The position numbers and the translations under genes are program-made. From Candidatus Doudnabacteria bacterium (GTDB taxonomy: Bacteria; Patescibacteriota; Doudnabacteria; UBA920): a stretch of 11,132 bases of DNA. Where the stretch lies: assembly GCA_023245915.1 (NCBI GenBank), contig JAHFJK010000034.1, forward strand, positions 1 to 11,132. Reading direction: 5' to 3'. Under the pieces are notes generated by a model that worked only from the letters and a program-made list of their open reading frames with translations, was not told where the DNA came from and did not search any database. Positions 10,864 through 11,132 of the stretch are shown piece by piece (position 1 is the stretch's first letter; each line of letters begins with the position of its first letter).

Positions 10864-10934
10864 ACTAATTGGCCGCAAAACCTCAGCCTTGGTAATTTTT
10901 AAATGCTGTCGTTTACCAAACTCGATACGCGCTT

Positions 10935-10997
10935 TTATATGATAGGAAAATTATTCACCACACCACCCATGTCAAAAATTACAGCAAAATTTTTATA
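10935..10997 (-). pseudogene. Possible HAD N-terminal remnant
   Basis: The minus strand reads YKNFAVIFDMGGVVNNFPII and then a stop (10935-10937), with no proper start codon. FAVIFDMGGVV is the motif-I strand of HAD enzymes. A 19-base stretch (10967-10985) is identical to the start of the HAD gene at 9443-9461. The rest of the gene is absent. The remainder of 10864-11132 holds no gene I can support, only a short ATTGAG/CTCAAT inverted repeat at the window edge (11112-11132). Confidence 0.35.
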
Positions 10998-11132
10998 TAG
11001 TATCGATACACTGGTGTCCAATTAATTTTTTAAAAATCTTAAATTTACTCATTCGTTAGCCGTAATCTGACAAAAACATATTTTTCGATTTCAATTTGGT
11101 TTAATGGGATAATTGAGAGAATTAACCTCAAT

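Noticed and set aside
10903..11025. Plus-strand 40-codon frame MLSFTKLDTRFYMIGKLF...
   Set aside because: Short, no Shine-Dalgarno, and antisense to the HAD-like remnant; the composition is not convincing.

Overview
The window is AT-rich bacterial DNA with compact genes, mostly on the minus strand, read with the standard code (TGA is used as a stop, for example in the trmB-like gene). Most start codons have no recognisable Shine-Dalgarno sequence. Short genes, missing ribosome binding sites and many intergenic palindromic repeats suggest an uncultured lineage such as Patescibacteria/CPR, but nothing here is diagnostic and this placement is inference.

Left part (1-2842): a small unrecognised protein with a disrupted-looking 5' end, a TrmB-family regulator, and, divergent from it, a secreted beta-rich protein carrying the only strong Shine-Dalgarno in the window. 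A ribbon-helix-helix/RelE toxin-antitoxin pair follows, then a strong terminator. A 202-bp non-coding MITE-like element with 16-bp terminal inverted repeats and an 8-bp target duplication sits in the tail of that terminator.

Central part (2843-8015), all minus: an Hsp20 chaperone, an MGDG-synthase/UgtP-like glycosyltransferase, an MFS transporter behind a 38-bp palindrome, a PQ-loop/SWEET-like membrane protein, and an aspartase/fumarase-family lyase whose frame contains a GC-rich palindromic repeat.

Right part (8016-11132), all minus: a tight set of HAD phosphatase/phosphomutase, an unlisted 56-residue protein and a DUF2585 membrane protein; an unlisted 51-residue membrane-anchored peptide; a tRNA-Ser(CGA); and a VapBC toxin-antitoxin pair. 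The last ~270 bp hold no intact gene, only the VapBC promoter and a trace of a second HAD N-terminus.

The clearest structure beyond the genes is regulatory and repetitive. The two unrelated toxin-antitoxin loci share nearly the same promoter/operator layout (TTGACA, 16 bp, TAATAA, then a GTATTA...TAATAC palindrome). At least four types of palindromic or tandem repeat occur within 11 kb, one of them inside a coding sequence. I see no CRISPR array, rRNA, replication origin or transposase gene.
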